From NCBI GenBank assembly GCA_947630845.1, contig CANRJB010000009.1, positions 1 through 64,000 on the forward strand: a stretch of DNA of 64,000 nt. Direction: 5' to 3'. The position numbers were made by a program, and so were the translations under genes. Below the pieces are notes generated by a model. It was given only the letters and a program-made list of their open reading frames with translations. It was not told the DNA's origin and did not search any database. Below are positions 1 to 8,354 of the stretch, piece after piece. Within the stretch, counting starts at the first letter, position 1, and each line of letters starts with the position of its first letter. The stretch is from an uncultured Clostridia bacterium (lineage in GTDB: Bacteria; Bacillota; Clostridia; Oscillospirales; Ruminococcaceae).

Positions 1-63
1 GGAAAAATTTTCTTCGGAACTATTTTAGCACATTTTTCTGCCGCTGACAACGTTATGGAATGA

Positions 64-567
64 TTGGCGCTTACGAAAAAAACGCTCCCTGAACAGGAAA
101 GCACAGATTTTCCGGAATTTCCCACGGAAGAAGATTTATTTTCCCGTTATGAAACGCCCACCGAAGCGCTTTTCCGGACGGAGGACGGGGAGTTTGTGGC
201 AATTATATCAATTCCCGATTTAGGGATAGAATTGCCAGTGCAGTCAGAATGGAGTTATCCTGCGCTGAAATATTCTCCATGCCGTTACAAAGGAAGTTAT
301 TTAACGGGAGATCTGATTCTTGCGGCACACAACTATCAGTCGCATTTCGGGCGGATACGGGAACTGAACACAGGTGCGGAGATTCTTTTAACGGACGGAA
401 CCGGGAAAATCCATCATTATGAAGTTGTCCAGACGGAAATTATCCCCGGTCAGGACGTGGAAGCAATGGAATTTGGCTCAGCGGAAAACTGGGATCTGAC
501 GTTATTTACCTGCACATTAAGCGGACAAAGCCGTGTGACCGTCCGGGCAGTGGAGCAGACAGCGTGA
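64..567 (+). CDS. Sortase-family transpeptidase, N-terminus missing or interrupted
   Basis: The protein matches the catalytic core of membrane-anchored sortases, which cleave sorting signals and attach proteins to the cell wall. The visible signatures are IPDLGIELPV, then GDLILAAHNYQSHFGRI with the catalytic His, then LTLFTCTLSGQSRVTVRA with the TLxTC-type Cys and a downstream Arg. The 167-residue ORF starts at TTG without a good ribosome binding site and lacks the N-terminal membrane segment. The same frame is open from base 1 to a single TGA at 61-63, so the gene may be interrupted by one nonsense codon or may restart there. No sorted substrate or pilin is visible in the window. Sortase identity is fairly sure; intactness is not. 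Confidence 0.75.
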   Translation: MALTKKTLPEQESTDFPEFPTEEDLFSRYETPTEALFRTEDGEFVAIISIPDLGIELPVQSEWSYPALKYSPCRYKGSYLTGDLILAAHNYQSHFGRIRELNTGAEILLTDGTGKIHHYEVVQTEIIPGQDVEAMEFGSAENWDLTLFTCTLSGQSRVTVRAVEQTA

Positions 568-593
568 CGGCGGCGCAGGCAGCGTCACGCTGT
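559..593. terminator. Hairpin between convergent genes
   Basis: ACAGCGTGACG pairs with CGTCACGCTGT around a GC-rich loop. It overlaps the stop codons of both the sortase and the convergent ATPase gene, so it could terminate either. The right arm GCAGCGTCACGCTG recurs near 8333. Confidence 0.55.
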
Positions 594-1958
594 AAAATAA
601 AGTGTTCTCCCGTCGATCAGTTCATATTCCCCTGTATTTTCAAACGCAAATCCACCCGTGCAGACAAATCCCACGCCCGAAACGGCAAGACCCCTGATAC
701 TGTCAAGCTGTGCCTTTTCCTGACGGCATTCCGCAAGAGTCATCGGTCTGTCAAAATACTTGCATTCGTAGAGATCATACTGCTCCCCTCGCCGTATCAC
801 GCAGTCAAATTCACCATTGGTTTTCGTGATCGGGTCATCATACCAATAGCTTCCAAAGTCGTCCATATTGGGATATTTGCCAAGCAGGGCGGCTCTGTGA
901 AAATATTGCAGGGCGATACCCTCCAGCCGTCTGCTGACAAATTGCTCCAGTACAGCATCGATATTCCGGCTGTAAAACTGCTCTTCACCAATTCGAGCGA
1001 TCGTTCCCGCCTTGCCGAAAATGAACGTAAAATAAAACCGCATCAGATTATCCACGATTTCATAAAATTGCTTTTTCTTGTCATTACGGCGGTTAATTGG
1101 CTCGGTCTTTTGGATCGTTTCCATATCAAGGAGAATTTTCAATTGCTTGTCAAGCAGACCTGTTTCACTGTTTGCAATTTTATCCCGTATCTCGCTGTAA
1201 CGATTTTTGCCGTTGCCGAGGATTTCCAGTATCCGTGCATCAAAAGTTTTCTGAATTTCCCTGAGCATGACATTTTCGATATGTGACCGCACCAGACCTG
1301 TTTCGGGCAAAAGCAAATGTTCGATATTTTCACGGAGCGTCCGGCTTGTGTCGAGATTTTCCAGAACATAGGGACTTCCGCCGAACACGGCATAGAAAGC
1401 GACTTTGTCACGCACGGAAAGTTCGGGATAGAATTTTGCCGCATCCAAATAATCAAAATCACGGATATGCTGTATCAGCGAGAACCTACCGAACAGCGGA
1501 TCACCCTCTTCAAGCAGCTCTTTCATGACTGTGATATACGAACCACAGAGGATCAGCTTGACATTTTCGGGAAGTTTGTCGATGACCGCCTGCATATAGG
1601 AATCGACCTCGTTTTTCTTTTTGGTTTGCTTGAGGTAGGGATATTCGTCGATGATGAGCAGTATTTTTTTGTCAAGCGTTTTCAGGTAGTCCATCATTTC
1701 AGACAGCGAACCGAAGCGGATATCCGGCAGTCCCAGACCTTCCGAAACGCTCCGGTAGATCAGTTCGAGATTGCCCTCAAAAGTGCTTGTCACGCACATA
1801 TGGTTGATGACGGTGCCGTCAAAACTCTTTGCGGCTTCACGGAGCAGTGTGGTTTTCCCGACTCTGCGCTTGCCGTAGACCAGTACCGCTGTCCTGCGTT
1901 TCCACGAGGATAATTCTGCGGTAAGCTGTCGGAGTTCTTTTTCTCTGCCGATGAACAT
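585..1958 (-). CDS. AAA+ ATPase with C-terminal DUF234 nuclease-like domain
   Basis: This 457-residue protein begins FIGREKEL, as in archaeal-type ATPases of COG1672. It has a Walker A GKRRVGKTT (about residues 29-37), a Walker B LLIIDEYPYL (about 100-109) and a GSY sensor near 140. The C-terminal third contains GEFDCVIRR followed by LYECKYF, the D...ExK pattern of the PD-(D/E)xK-like DUF234 domain. Such proteins are widespread in accessory regions of anaerobes and their function is poorly known; a role in mobile-element or defence biology is only inferred. It is monocistronic, with AAGGTGTG as ribosome binding site and its own promoter. The frame looks intact. Confidence 0.85.
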   Translation of the reverse strand: MFIGREKELRQLTAELSSWKRRTAVLVYGKRRVGKTTLLREAAKSFDGTVINHMCVTSTFEGNLELIYRSVSEGLGLPDIRFGSLSEMMDYLKTLDKKILLIIDEYPYLKQTKKKNEVDSYMQAVIDKLPENVKLILCGSYITVMKELLEEGDPLFGRFSLIQHIRDFDYLDAAKFYPELSVRDKVAFYAVFGGSPYVLENLDTSRTLRENIEHLLLPETGLVRSHIENVMLREIQKTFDARILEILGNGKNRYSEIRDKIANSETGLLDKQLKILLDMETIQKTEPINRRNDKKKQFYEIVDNLMRFYFTFIFGKAGTIARIGEEQFYSRNIDAVLEQFVSRRLEGIALQYFHRAALLGKYPNMDDFGSYWYDDPITKTNGEFDCVIRRGEQYDLYECKYFDRPMTLAECRQEKAQLDSIRGLAVSGVGFVCTGGFAFENTGEYELIDGRTLYFTA

Positions 1959-2013
1959 AGCATCACACCTTTTCTGAAAATATTTTCTCTGAATTATTTT
2001 TCAGTATGTTTAT

Positions 2014-2042
2014 ATTATACCATGATAAATTGATGTTGTCAA
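2014..2042 (-). promoter_or_regulatory. Sigma-A promoter for the DUF234 ATPase
   Basis: On the minus strand TTGACA (2042-2037) is followed after 17 bases by a perfect TATAAT (2019-2014), about 55 bases upstream of the ATPase start. Confidence 0.8.
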
Positions 2043-2109
2043 GGTTTTTCATATAAATTCAGTGAAAAGTGATCCGGAAAACAATTTCACTGATCTGTTG
2101 TTCATAGTA

Positions 2110-2308
2110 TGTCGTCGGCACGCTGTCGGTGCAGAGCTTGCGCTCCCATCTTCCTCCCACCGGCAAGCTGCCGGCTCCGTTCTGCCTCCCAATGCCGCCT
2201 TTGGCGGCAAAGGTCGGCTTGCTCGACTGTTACGTAAACTTACCTGAGAGCAGTCGCCCTTTGCGCCGTAAGGCGCATTGGGCGACAGATGGGTGCACAG
2301 GCACTGTG
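2110..2308. repeat. Palindrome-rich intergenic segment
   Basis: This gene-free stretch is more GC-rich than its surroundings and carries several hairpins: a near-palindrome CCGGCAAGCTGCCGG, a perfect TGCCGCC-ttt-GGCGGCA at 2193-2209, and a nested CGCCC...GCGCC-gtaa-GGCGC...GGGCG at 2255-2284. Pieces recur near 8300-8345 (CGGCAAGCTGCCGGTGGGA, AGATGGGTGCA), so it is probably a degenerate REP-like or mobile-element-derived sequence. Short ORFs here have no ribosome binding sites and no recognisable product. Confidence 0.5.
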
Positions 2309-2356
2309 TCGCTATGAGAGATGTTGCGGAGAGGCTGCATATAAAGGCATAACAAA
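2309..2356 (+). repeat. 48-bp direct repeat, copy A
   Basis: TCGCTATGAGAGATGTTGCG and the following bases recur in the same orientation at 7454-7501, with about six mismatches in 48. The two copies bracket the AlbA_2 gene and the two decayed genes beside it. Confidence 0.75.
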
Positions 2357-2448
2357 CGCAGAATTAAACGCAGAATTCTGCGTTTAGCGGTATTGACATA
2401 ACGCAGATTATGTGTTATAATAGTATAAACAACCTATATTCTGCGTTT
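2354..2448. promoter_or_regulatory. Operator cluster: repeated AAACGCAGAATT half-sites
   Basis: A perfect 20-bp palindrome AAACGCAGAATTCTGCGTTT lies at 2366-2385. An extra direct half-site AAACGCAGAATT precedes it at 2354-2365. A degenerate inverted pair AACGCAGATTATGTGTT sits inside the promoter spacer at 2400-2416, and an inverted half-site ATTCTGCGTTT at 2438-2448 abuts the ribosome binding site. The sites surround the promoter of the AlbA_2 gene, which is what autorepression would look like. The binding protein is inferred, not shown. Confidence 0.75.
2393..2421 (+). promoter_or_regulatory. Consensus sigma-A promoter of the AlbA_2 gene
   Basis: TTGACA (2393-2398), a 17-base spacer, then TATAAT (2416-2421). 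Both hexamers are perfect, and operator half-sites lie before, within and after the promoter. Confidence 0.85.
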
Positions 2449-2460
2449 GGAGGTACGAAA

Positions 2461-4101
2461 ATGAATATTGGATTTCAGGAAGATCTGTTGAACGAGTTTA
2501 AGAGCGACCGGAAAAAACTCAGTGATTCGGAGATCATAGATGCCATTGTTGCTTTTGCAAATACGGATGGGGGTAACTTTTATCTGGGTATTGAAGATAA
2601 CGGTGAGATCACTGGACTGCATACAGCTCATCAGGATACCACACAGCTTGCGGCTTATATCGCCAACAAAACGGTTCCCCCTGTCGCTGTCAGAATTGAA
2701 AAACAGGAGGATAATTCCTACCTTAAAATCATTGTCACCAAATCCCGCAATGTTGTGGCAGCATCTTCCGGTAAGGTGCTGCGCAGGAGATCAAAAGCGG
2801 ACAGCACGCCTGAAAATGTGCCAATGTACCCGTTTGAGATCAATTCAAGGCTTTCTGATCTGGGTATGCTGGACTTCTCCTCGCTTCCGGTACCGGATTC
2901 GGAATATTCCGATCTGGACAGTATAGAGCGGGAAAGGCTTAGAAATATTATCCGCAAAAACCATGGTGAAGCAAATCTTCTGGAATTGACGGACGAGGAA
3001 TTGGACAAATCTCTGCGGCTGGCTGTATCTGTAAACGGAAAGCTCATGCCGACTTATTGCGGTATGCTTCTCATAGGGCGACAGGATAAGCTCAAAGAGC
3101 ATATGCCGACTGCCGAAAGTGCGTTTCAGGTAATGAGCGGCACAGAGGTAATTATGAATGAAACGTATGTTATGCCAATTCTCTCTGTTTTTGAAAAAAT
3201 CGAATTGAATATGAGTGCAAGAAATTCTGAAATGGAAATTGAGGACGGATTGTTCAGAATATCCGTACCGGATTTTGACAAGCGGGCTTTCAGAGAGGCT
3301 GTTGTAAATGCCTTTTCGCATCGGGATTATACGATGATGGGAATGGTCAGAATACTGCTCGATGATAACGGTCTGACCATAAGCAATCCGGGTGGATTTA
3401 TCGAAGGAATATCCATGGACGATCTGCTCAATGCAGAACCACGAGGACGAAATCCTGCACTTGCGGATGTACTCAAGCGGATAGGTCTTGCAGAAAGAAC
3501 AGGCAGAGGTATTGACAGAATATATGAGGGTTCTTTGGTGTACGGTCGCCCGCTTCCCGATTATTCGGAGTCATCCGGTGTTATGGTAAAGCTGTTCATT
3601 CCGAGAAGTCTGCCGGATGAAACATTTATTAAAATGATTTCTGAAGAACAACGTCGGCTGGGACATTCACTTCCCATCAATACGCTTCTGATTCTGAACG
3701 AGCTGAAGCGTAACAGAAAAGCGACGATAGCAGAATTATCACGCTCCATTCATATAGGTGAAGCGAGAGTGAGAAATTCAGCCGAAAGTCTTGTCGAAAC
3801 AGGAATTCTGGAAGCGACAGGGCAAGGCAGGAGCAGGGCATATATGCTCAGTGCAAAGATATATAAACGCTCCGATAATGTGGAGGGTTACGTCCGCCAA
3901 AAGGGAATAGACAGGGTGCGTTTTCCTGAAATGATCATGCAGTTTGCAGAAGCCAACCATGGTCAGATCAGCCGGGGGGAAGCGGTAGATCTTTTGCGGA
4001 TAAACGAGGCACAAGCCTATTATCTGCTCAAAAAATTGGTAAAGGATAACAGGCTCAGATCCGTGGGAAAAGGCAAGAATGCCCATTACGAAGTGGTGTG
4101 A
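2461..4101 (+). CDS. AlbA_2 (Schlafen-like) DNA-binding / HATPase_c_4 regulator
   Basis: A 546-residue protein of the COG2865 type. The N-terminal part (about 1-125) is an AlbA_2/Schlafen-like domain, with EFKSDRKKLSDSEIIDAIVAFANTDGG typical of the family. A GHKL-type ATPase segment follows at about 265-375, with FREAVVNAFSHRDY as N-box and SNPGGFIEG as G1 box. The C-terminus carries two winged-helix units, about 406-450 and 494-535. ATG 2461 is chosen because GGAGG lies seven bases upstream; the ORF-track start at 2410 lies before the likely transcription start. The palindromic cluster over its promoter suggests autoregulation. Family members are annotated as transcriptional regulators or ATP-binding proteins and their ligands are unknown. 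Confidence 0.85.
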   Translation: MNIGFQEDLLNEFKSDRKKLSDSEIIDAIVAFANTDGGNFYLGIEDNGEITGLHTAHQDTTQLAAYIANKTVPPVAVRIEKQEDNSYLKIIVTKSRNVVAASSGKVLRRRSKADSTPENVPMYPFEINSRLSDLGMLDFSSLPVPDSEYSDLDSIERERLRNIIRKNHGEANLLELTDEELDKSLRLAVSVNGKLMPTYCGMLLIGRQDKLKEHMPTAESAFQVMSGTEVIMNETYVMPILSVFEKIELNMSARNSEMEIEDGLFRISVPDFDKRAFREAVVNAFSHRDYTMMGMVRILLDDNGLTISNPGGFIEGISMDDLLNAEPRGRNPALADVLKRIGLAERTGRGIDRIYEGSLVYGRPLPDYSESSGVMVKLFIPRSLPDETFIKMISEEQRRLGHSLPINTLLILNELKRNRKATIAELSRSIHIGEARVRNSAESLVETGILEATGQGRSRAYMLSAKIYKRSDNVEGYVRQKGIDRVRFPEMIMQFAEANHGQISRGEAVDLLRINEAQAYYLLKKLVKDNRLRSVGKGKNAHYEVV

Positions 4102-4170
4102 ATGATTTGTATTCTTAATGAATGCCGTGCAGGTTTTTCTGCACGGCATACTTTTCTACTGTTTTATGGA

Positions 4171-5443
4171 TCATTGCAAATCAGGAGAATGCCGGTGCAG
4201 ATGCAGTTCGGGGAGTACGAGTGCGTATTCATTGGTGTCGGAAATTTCCGTGCTTCTCCACGCAACAATAAATCGTATCTTTGCGGCTGTGACCTGATAG
4301 CCTTTTTGATTCAGCTTTTCAAGCTTTTCCCGTGCTTTCGCTGAAAGTTTGACAACCGGAGGATTTTTGCTGTTATTTTTAACGCAAAGATAACAGCCAT
4401 TCAGATATAAAGGCTCACCACTCTGGAATTTCAGAATCAAATTCTTTTTATTTTTAATAAAATCAAGAACAACATCCCTGTGTGTGAGCTGCAAGATCAT
4501 TTCATCCGGTTCCGGATACAGTGTCATATCACGGCTGACCGGATAGCCGGAATCCTCAAAAAGGCCATTATTATAGTGTATGTACAATTCCGAACGTGCC
4601 CTTGTCATAGCAACATAGAGCATACGTTTATTTTCAAGAATACTGCTGTCAATGCGGTTCAGCAGCATATAAACGCAGTCAAATTCATGCCCCTTTGCTT
4701 TGTGCATGGTTGAAACAGTGACTTCCTTTTTCGTGGGGTGACACAAGTCCGAAAGATTGGATTCCCGGATAAACGTCTCTAAATCTGAACGGTATTTCTT
4801 TTCATTCACGCTTGCAAATTGGGCAAGCAAATCAAGACACAGGGCAAGACATTCGCTCTTGCTGTAATATTCTTTTAAGCCGATTATTGCAGATTCCCAT
4901 TGTGCATCGCTGATAACAGGCTGCATTTCACCATTTTCTGTGAGTTTCAGAAACATCCGCAATTCAGCAAGATCATACAGCGAAAAGCCGTCATTCGACT
5001 GGATCAGCCTGCACGGGATGCCCCTTTGATGCAACGATCCTATAACGCTCAGGGCTTCTTCATGCAGCGACCTCGTCCATGAACAGCTCCATGGATTTTA
5101 TGGAATCATCCAGCGGATTGCTGAGCATATCGGTCTGCAATTTATCATCTTTCAGCAAACGGTGATACGGTTTTTTCGGGAACAAAAGCGGAGACAGACA
5201 CAGGGTGTCGATGTAATGCACAGTTTGATTTTTGGGCATTGCCGAACCGAGATATTCCAGATCACAGGCAAAAATATTATGTCCGCCTATGTAATCATAC
5301 TTCGCTATAAAATCAGTAAAATCGGCAATTTTTATGCTGTGAAATTCTTTCCCGTCAAGGTCTGCCGCACCAATGTCCAGAATTTTTCCGCTTTCGGGAT
5401 CTATTTCCGAATCAAAAAATACGATCGGTTTCATCAAGATCAA
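4171..5443 (-). pseudogene. Decayed DEDD-exonuclease / RecQ-UvrD helicase fusion
   Basis: The 5' part (5443-5060) encodes a DEDD exonuclease domain: VFFDSEIDP, GHNIFACDLEYL, then KPYHRLLKDDKL and NPLDDS. It stops right after the MELFMDEVAA segment. In another frame, SLHEEALSVIGSLHQRGI begins at once and runs to 4171 as the C-terminus of a UvrD-like helicase, with VSTMHKAKGHEFDCVYML (motif V) and RMLYVAMTRARSELYI (motif VI). From memory, intact relatives are very large proteins annotated as RecQ-family helicases with this N-terminal exonuclease. Here the whole helicase middle appears deleted, with a frame change at the joint. The start overlaps the end of the upstream ATPase remnant, so the two were probably an operon. 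Confidence 0.8.
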
Positions 5444-7249
5444 CTCCCGTAATTTGTGTGGCTTGTTGGATGATGGAATGATTTTCTGCCTTGTTCAATA
5501 TCCACAGAATTGGTGGTCTATTGTTTATGTCGTGACTTTCTGCAAGGATGGAATAGCAGTCCCGGCGGTGTGTCAGGATAAAAAGTTGTGCAATCGTATC
5601 TGAACAGATCAGTTTTTTCAGCATGGCAATTACTATATTTGCAGTTTCTCTGTCAAGCCCTGTAAACGGGTCGTCGATCACAGCAATTCTTTTCGTGTTT
5701 CCTTTTAATTCAGAACCGAGCAGATCATAAAAATATAAAAATGCAAGAAACCGCTGTTCGCCCTCGCTAAGCTGCGAAACAAGCGCACCGTTTTCACGAA
5801 TGACCTCATAAGTATGATCGTATCGTGTGCTTTGTCTAAGTGAGAATCCGGTAAATCCTGCTTTGGCAAGCAGTGTGTTGATATGTGATACAGCATCGGC
5901 AGTGTTTGTGATTTGATTTTCAATTTGAACAAGCTGATCTGAAATGATCCGGCAGCTCTCCTGAAAGTTTTTGAGCTTTCCTGTATAGGTGTGCTTTTTT
6001 GCCGATAACTCCTATTTTTTTATTCTGTACTCTCTGATTTCATTTTGCAGACAATAGGCCATATATGCCATAATATTGTTTTTACAAGTCTCCTGTGCAT
6101 TTTTTATGTTGTCAGCCATTTTGTTATGATTTTCAATTTCAGTATTGATCGCAGCTATTTCCGTGTTGATCTGTTCCATCAGTTCATGCGTATGTTCCAG
6201 TGTAATGACCGAGGACGGGCTTTCGATTTTCTTCCGTATGCTTTCCAGATTCGAGCTGATGATTTGTTTCAGGAGTTTCATCAGACTGATCAATCTGGCA
6301 TGGTCTGTTTTTTCAAAACGGCTGTATTCTTTCAGATTGTTCTGTAGTGGGATGAACATTTCATTTGCCGATCTACGGTACCGTTCCAGAATTTTTTGCA
6401 GATCATCCAGAGAACGCTTGTATGCCTCATCAAAACAGGCGGCAAGCTGTTCCTCAAAATCGTCAGGAAGTGCCTGCTGACAATAGGGGCAGATATTTCC
6501 TGCCTTGTGCAAAAAATTGGCATGACCGTTTTTTACCCAATCCACGGCATGAATTTTTTCATAAATGCCGAAAAGAGCGAATCACCGCTTCCAAGCAGCG
6601 GCGTGCGAAGAAGTTCGTCTTCGTCTATTGTGTCCAGTACCATCGTGTCCGATATCATATAGTAAAACGGAAACGGTTTTATTTCAGAAATAAAGACTGC
6701 ATCATAGAGCTGTGACAGTTTCATTTTGTCTTGCTGCTGCGGTGAAATACAGACACAAGCCTCTGCAAATTTCTGCTTTGTTTTTTTGCCGCTTAGAGCC
6801 TTTTCAAATTCTTTTCGCAATTCTTTTGTTCTTCTCCAACATTTTTCCCGGAATTGTTCATCTGAATTCGCACACGCTTTATTCAGTGAACTGATCATAT
6901 CCGTCAGGATGCGGATATCCGTTTCTTCTTCCTGAAGCTGTTCTTTCAATGCCTTCTGTTCACGAAGCAATTCGGCATTCTGTGTACTGACGGTCACAAT
7001 GCCGGGCATTCCCGCATAATGCTGTATGTTATGCTCTATAAACTGCTTGTCAAAAATGAAAAATTCGCAGTCCTCACCCGCATTATTTTCACCGAAAGTG
7101 AACCTGTCTGTATGATAAAATAGATTTGCGATCGTTGATTTGCCGGTGCCGTTTCTTCCGAAGATAATGTTGATTTTTTGGGGAGAAAATTTGTCGGTGA
7201 GAAAAATTTCGGGCGGCAGTGCAATTTGAAAAATGATATTTGCTGTCAT
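5412..7249 (-). pseudogene. Decayed AAA_13-like ABC-class ATPase
   Basis: Pieces read as one protein: INIIFGRNGTGKSTIANLFY (Walker A) near the N-terminus, a coiled-coil middle with GNICPYCQQALP, the LSEGEQRFLAFLYFYDLL signature, and IAVIDDPFTGLDRETAN (Walker B). Two lesions break it. One is a frame change near 6540 at an A-run (upstream frame ...FMKKFMPWIG, downstream frame YEKIHAVDWVKNG). The other is an in-frame TAG at 6012-6014, after which the same frame stays open to 5412. ATG 7249 follows GGAGG. The domain order resembles AAA_13 proteins, the group containing PrrC/RloC-like ATPases; no anticodon-nuclease domain is seen. Sequencing error cannot explain both lesions comfortably. Confidence 0.8.
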
Positions 7250-7289
7250 ATATCTACCTCCATGTGAAACATAAGGTATTGCTATATAC

Positions 7290-7318
7290 ATTATACCACA
7301 TCGCCATGGATTTGTCAA
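7290..7318 (-). promoter_or_regulatory. Promoter of the decayed ATPase operon
   Basis: On the minus strand TTGACA (7318-7313), a 17-base spacer and TATAAT (7295-7290). The promoter has stayed perfect although both genes behind it are broken, which argues for recent decay. Confidence 0.8.
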
Positions 7319-7396
7319 TATAATTTACGGAAAGCTTTTACGATATATTCGTGAATTCCTATAACTGCGGACATCGGGATTGGCAGACACTTCGCT

Positions 7397-7447
7397 GAAT
7401 ATTTCGGAAATTTCGGTAAATACTAACTTTGCAGACGGAATACTCCT
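7397..7447 (+). repeat. About 50-bp repeat, copy 1
   Basis: GAATATTTCGGAAATTTCGG followed by TAAATACTAAC...GCAG...CTCC is closely similar to 8355-8401, upstream of spoVT. It probably marks a duplication or small element flanking the DUF1893-TetR segment. Confidence 0.65.
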
Positions 7448-7453
7448 GCTGCA

Positions 7454-7501
7454 TCGCTATGAGGGATGTTGCGGAGGGACTACATATAAAAGCATAAAAA
7501 A
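7454..7501 (+). repeat. 48-bp direct repeat, copy B
   Basis: TCGCTATGAGGGATGTTGCG and the following bases match copy A at 2309-2356 in the same orientation. Confidence 0.75.
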
Positions 7502-7526
7502 GCACCCGAAATATTTTCCGAGTGCT
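7494..7526 (-). terminator. Terminator of the DUF1893 gene
   Basis: AGCACtCGG-aaaatatt-tCGGGTGCT followed by TTTTTT on the minus strand, just past the DUF1893 stop codon. Confidence 0.8.
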
Positions 7527-7544
7527 GTTAAATATTCTGTTGTA

Positions 7545-7967
7545 TTATTTTGAAAGAACAGCGAGTTTATTTTTTATTGCCTTTGCTCCCAAAACAGGGT
7601 CGTCAATTTCCTGATCCGCTTGTTCCATAGGGCAAATTCCGTCGCCTTTTCGGTTGATGATGTTTTCGGTAAGCTCACCGCATTCGTAAGCAATTTTATA
7701 TTTTGAAAAAACTTCCGCTCCCGCACGGCTTAACACTTGTGCGTAAACTTCTTTCACGCCCAACAGAACGTAAAGCATCGCTGCCGCTTTTCCGACGATT
7801 TTATCAGCAGCCGAAAATCCGTTCAGATTTTCAGTACCGTCCAGCATATCCACAAGCGGCTTTACATCACGCTTTGTGCTTGTCATAATTGTCTCGCCCC
7901 TGCACAAAACGCAGGTGTAATTTTCATCTTCGAGCAGGGTTTTCGCACGTTGCAGATCAGTCATCAT
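7545..7967 (-). CDS. DUF1893 domain protein
   Basis: A 140-residue protein covering the whole DUF1893 family pattern: NYTCVLCRGETIMTSTKRDVKPLVDML, then SAADKIVGKAAAMLYVLLGV, then NRKGDGICPMEQ. The family is related in fold to cytidine deaminase-like proteins, and its function is unknown. Conserved Cys residues sit in CVLCRG and GICPME. Two adjacent ATGs (MMTD) could start it. It stands alone between remnants and ends at a clean terminator, so it is one of the few intact genes of this accessory stretch. Confidence 0.85.
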   Translation of the reverse strand: MMTDLQRAKTLLEDENYTCVLCRGETIMTSTKRDVKPLVDMLDGTENLNGFSAADKIVGKAAAMLYVLLGVKEVYAQVLSRAGAEVFSKYKIAYECGELTENIINRKGDGICPMEQADQEIDDPVLGAKAIKNKLAVLSK

Positions 7968-8037
7968 TTTTCTTCAGATTCTCCACACGGTAGACGATAA
8001 GCGGCAGTAACGCCCATTGCAGTGCAAGTCCGAACAG

Positions 8038-8188
8038 TCCGTTACATCGCCGAAATGCTCACTGTCCAGAAACGTCTCTTTTCTTCCCGTCAGAATCTAT
8101 GCGGATAGCACTGGTGCGACACGTCAAACACCATTTTATCTTTGGGAGAATCAAAAACATAGTGGAGTGCAACTGCTATTTCGAACAT
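8038..8188 (-). pseudogene. dxs: Fragment of 1-deoxyxylulose-5-phosphate synthase (dxs)
   Basis: Minus-strand translation gives [31 protein letters not shown] and then, after a frame change, [20 protein letters not shown]. Both match consecutive parts of the DXS N-terminal thiamine-binding region (family pattern ALHYvFd.P.Dk.v.DVsHQ.Y.HK.LTGRk..F). About 50 residues of a roughly 600-residue enzyme remain, so this is a relic, not a gene. It overlaps the end of the TetR remnant, so the two were joined by a rearrangement. The intact dxs presumably lies elsewhere. Confidence 0.75.
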
Positions 8189-8301
8189 GTGCCGTTCGAT
8201 ACACCGCAGGCTTTTGTTATTTCTTCAATTGATGTGTTCACCAATCCCCTTTCGGATATGATTTTTTTTGCCGCTTCAATCAGTTTCTTTCTGGTTTCCA
8301 T
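8176..8301 (-). pseudogene. Truncated TetR-family regulator (HTH only)
   Basis: ATG 8301 opens METRKKLIEAAKKIISERGL followed by [18 protein letters not shown], a textbook TetR N-terminal helix-turn-helix. It stops after 41 residues, where FYHYFKSKE is expected. The ligand-binding domain is absent and replaced by dxs-like sequence. The HTH alone is unlikely to be functional, though binding of a peptide this short has not been excluded. Confidence 0.75.
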
Positions 8302-8354
8302 AGCGGCAAGCTGCCGGTGGGAGGCAGATGGGTGCAGCGTCACGCTGCCTCCAC

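Noticed and set aside
564-1913. Plus-strand ORFs of 240 and 198 codons opposite the DUF234 ATPase
   Set aside because: The minus-strand protein has clear family motifs throughout; the plus-strand frames are its antisense shadow.
2062-2317. Two 61-62 codon ORFs in the 2.1-2.3 kb gap
   Set aside because: They consist of palindromic repeat sequence, lack ribosome binding sites and match no family.
4171-7249. Intact Gabija-type defence (GajA/GajB)
   Set aside because: The ATPase lacks an OLD/Toprim nuclease region, the helicase part carries a DEDD exonuclease not seen in GajB, and both genes are broken.
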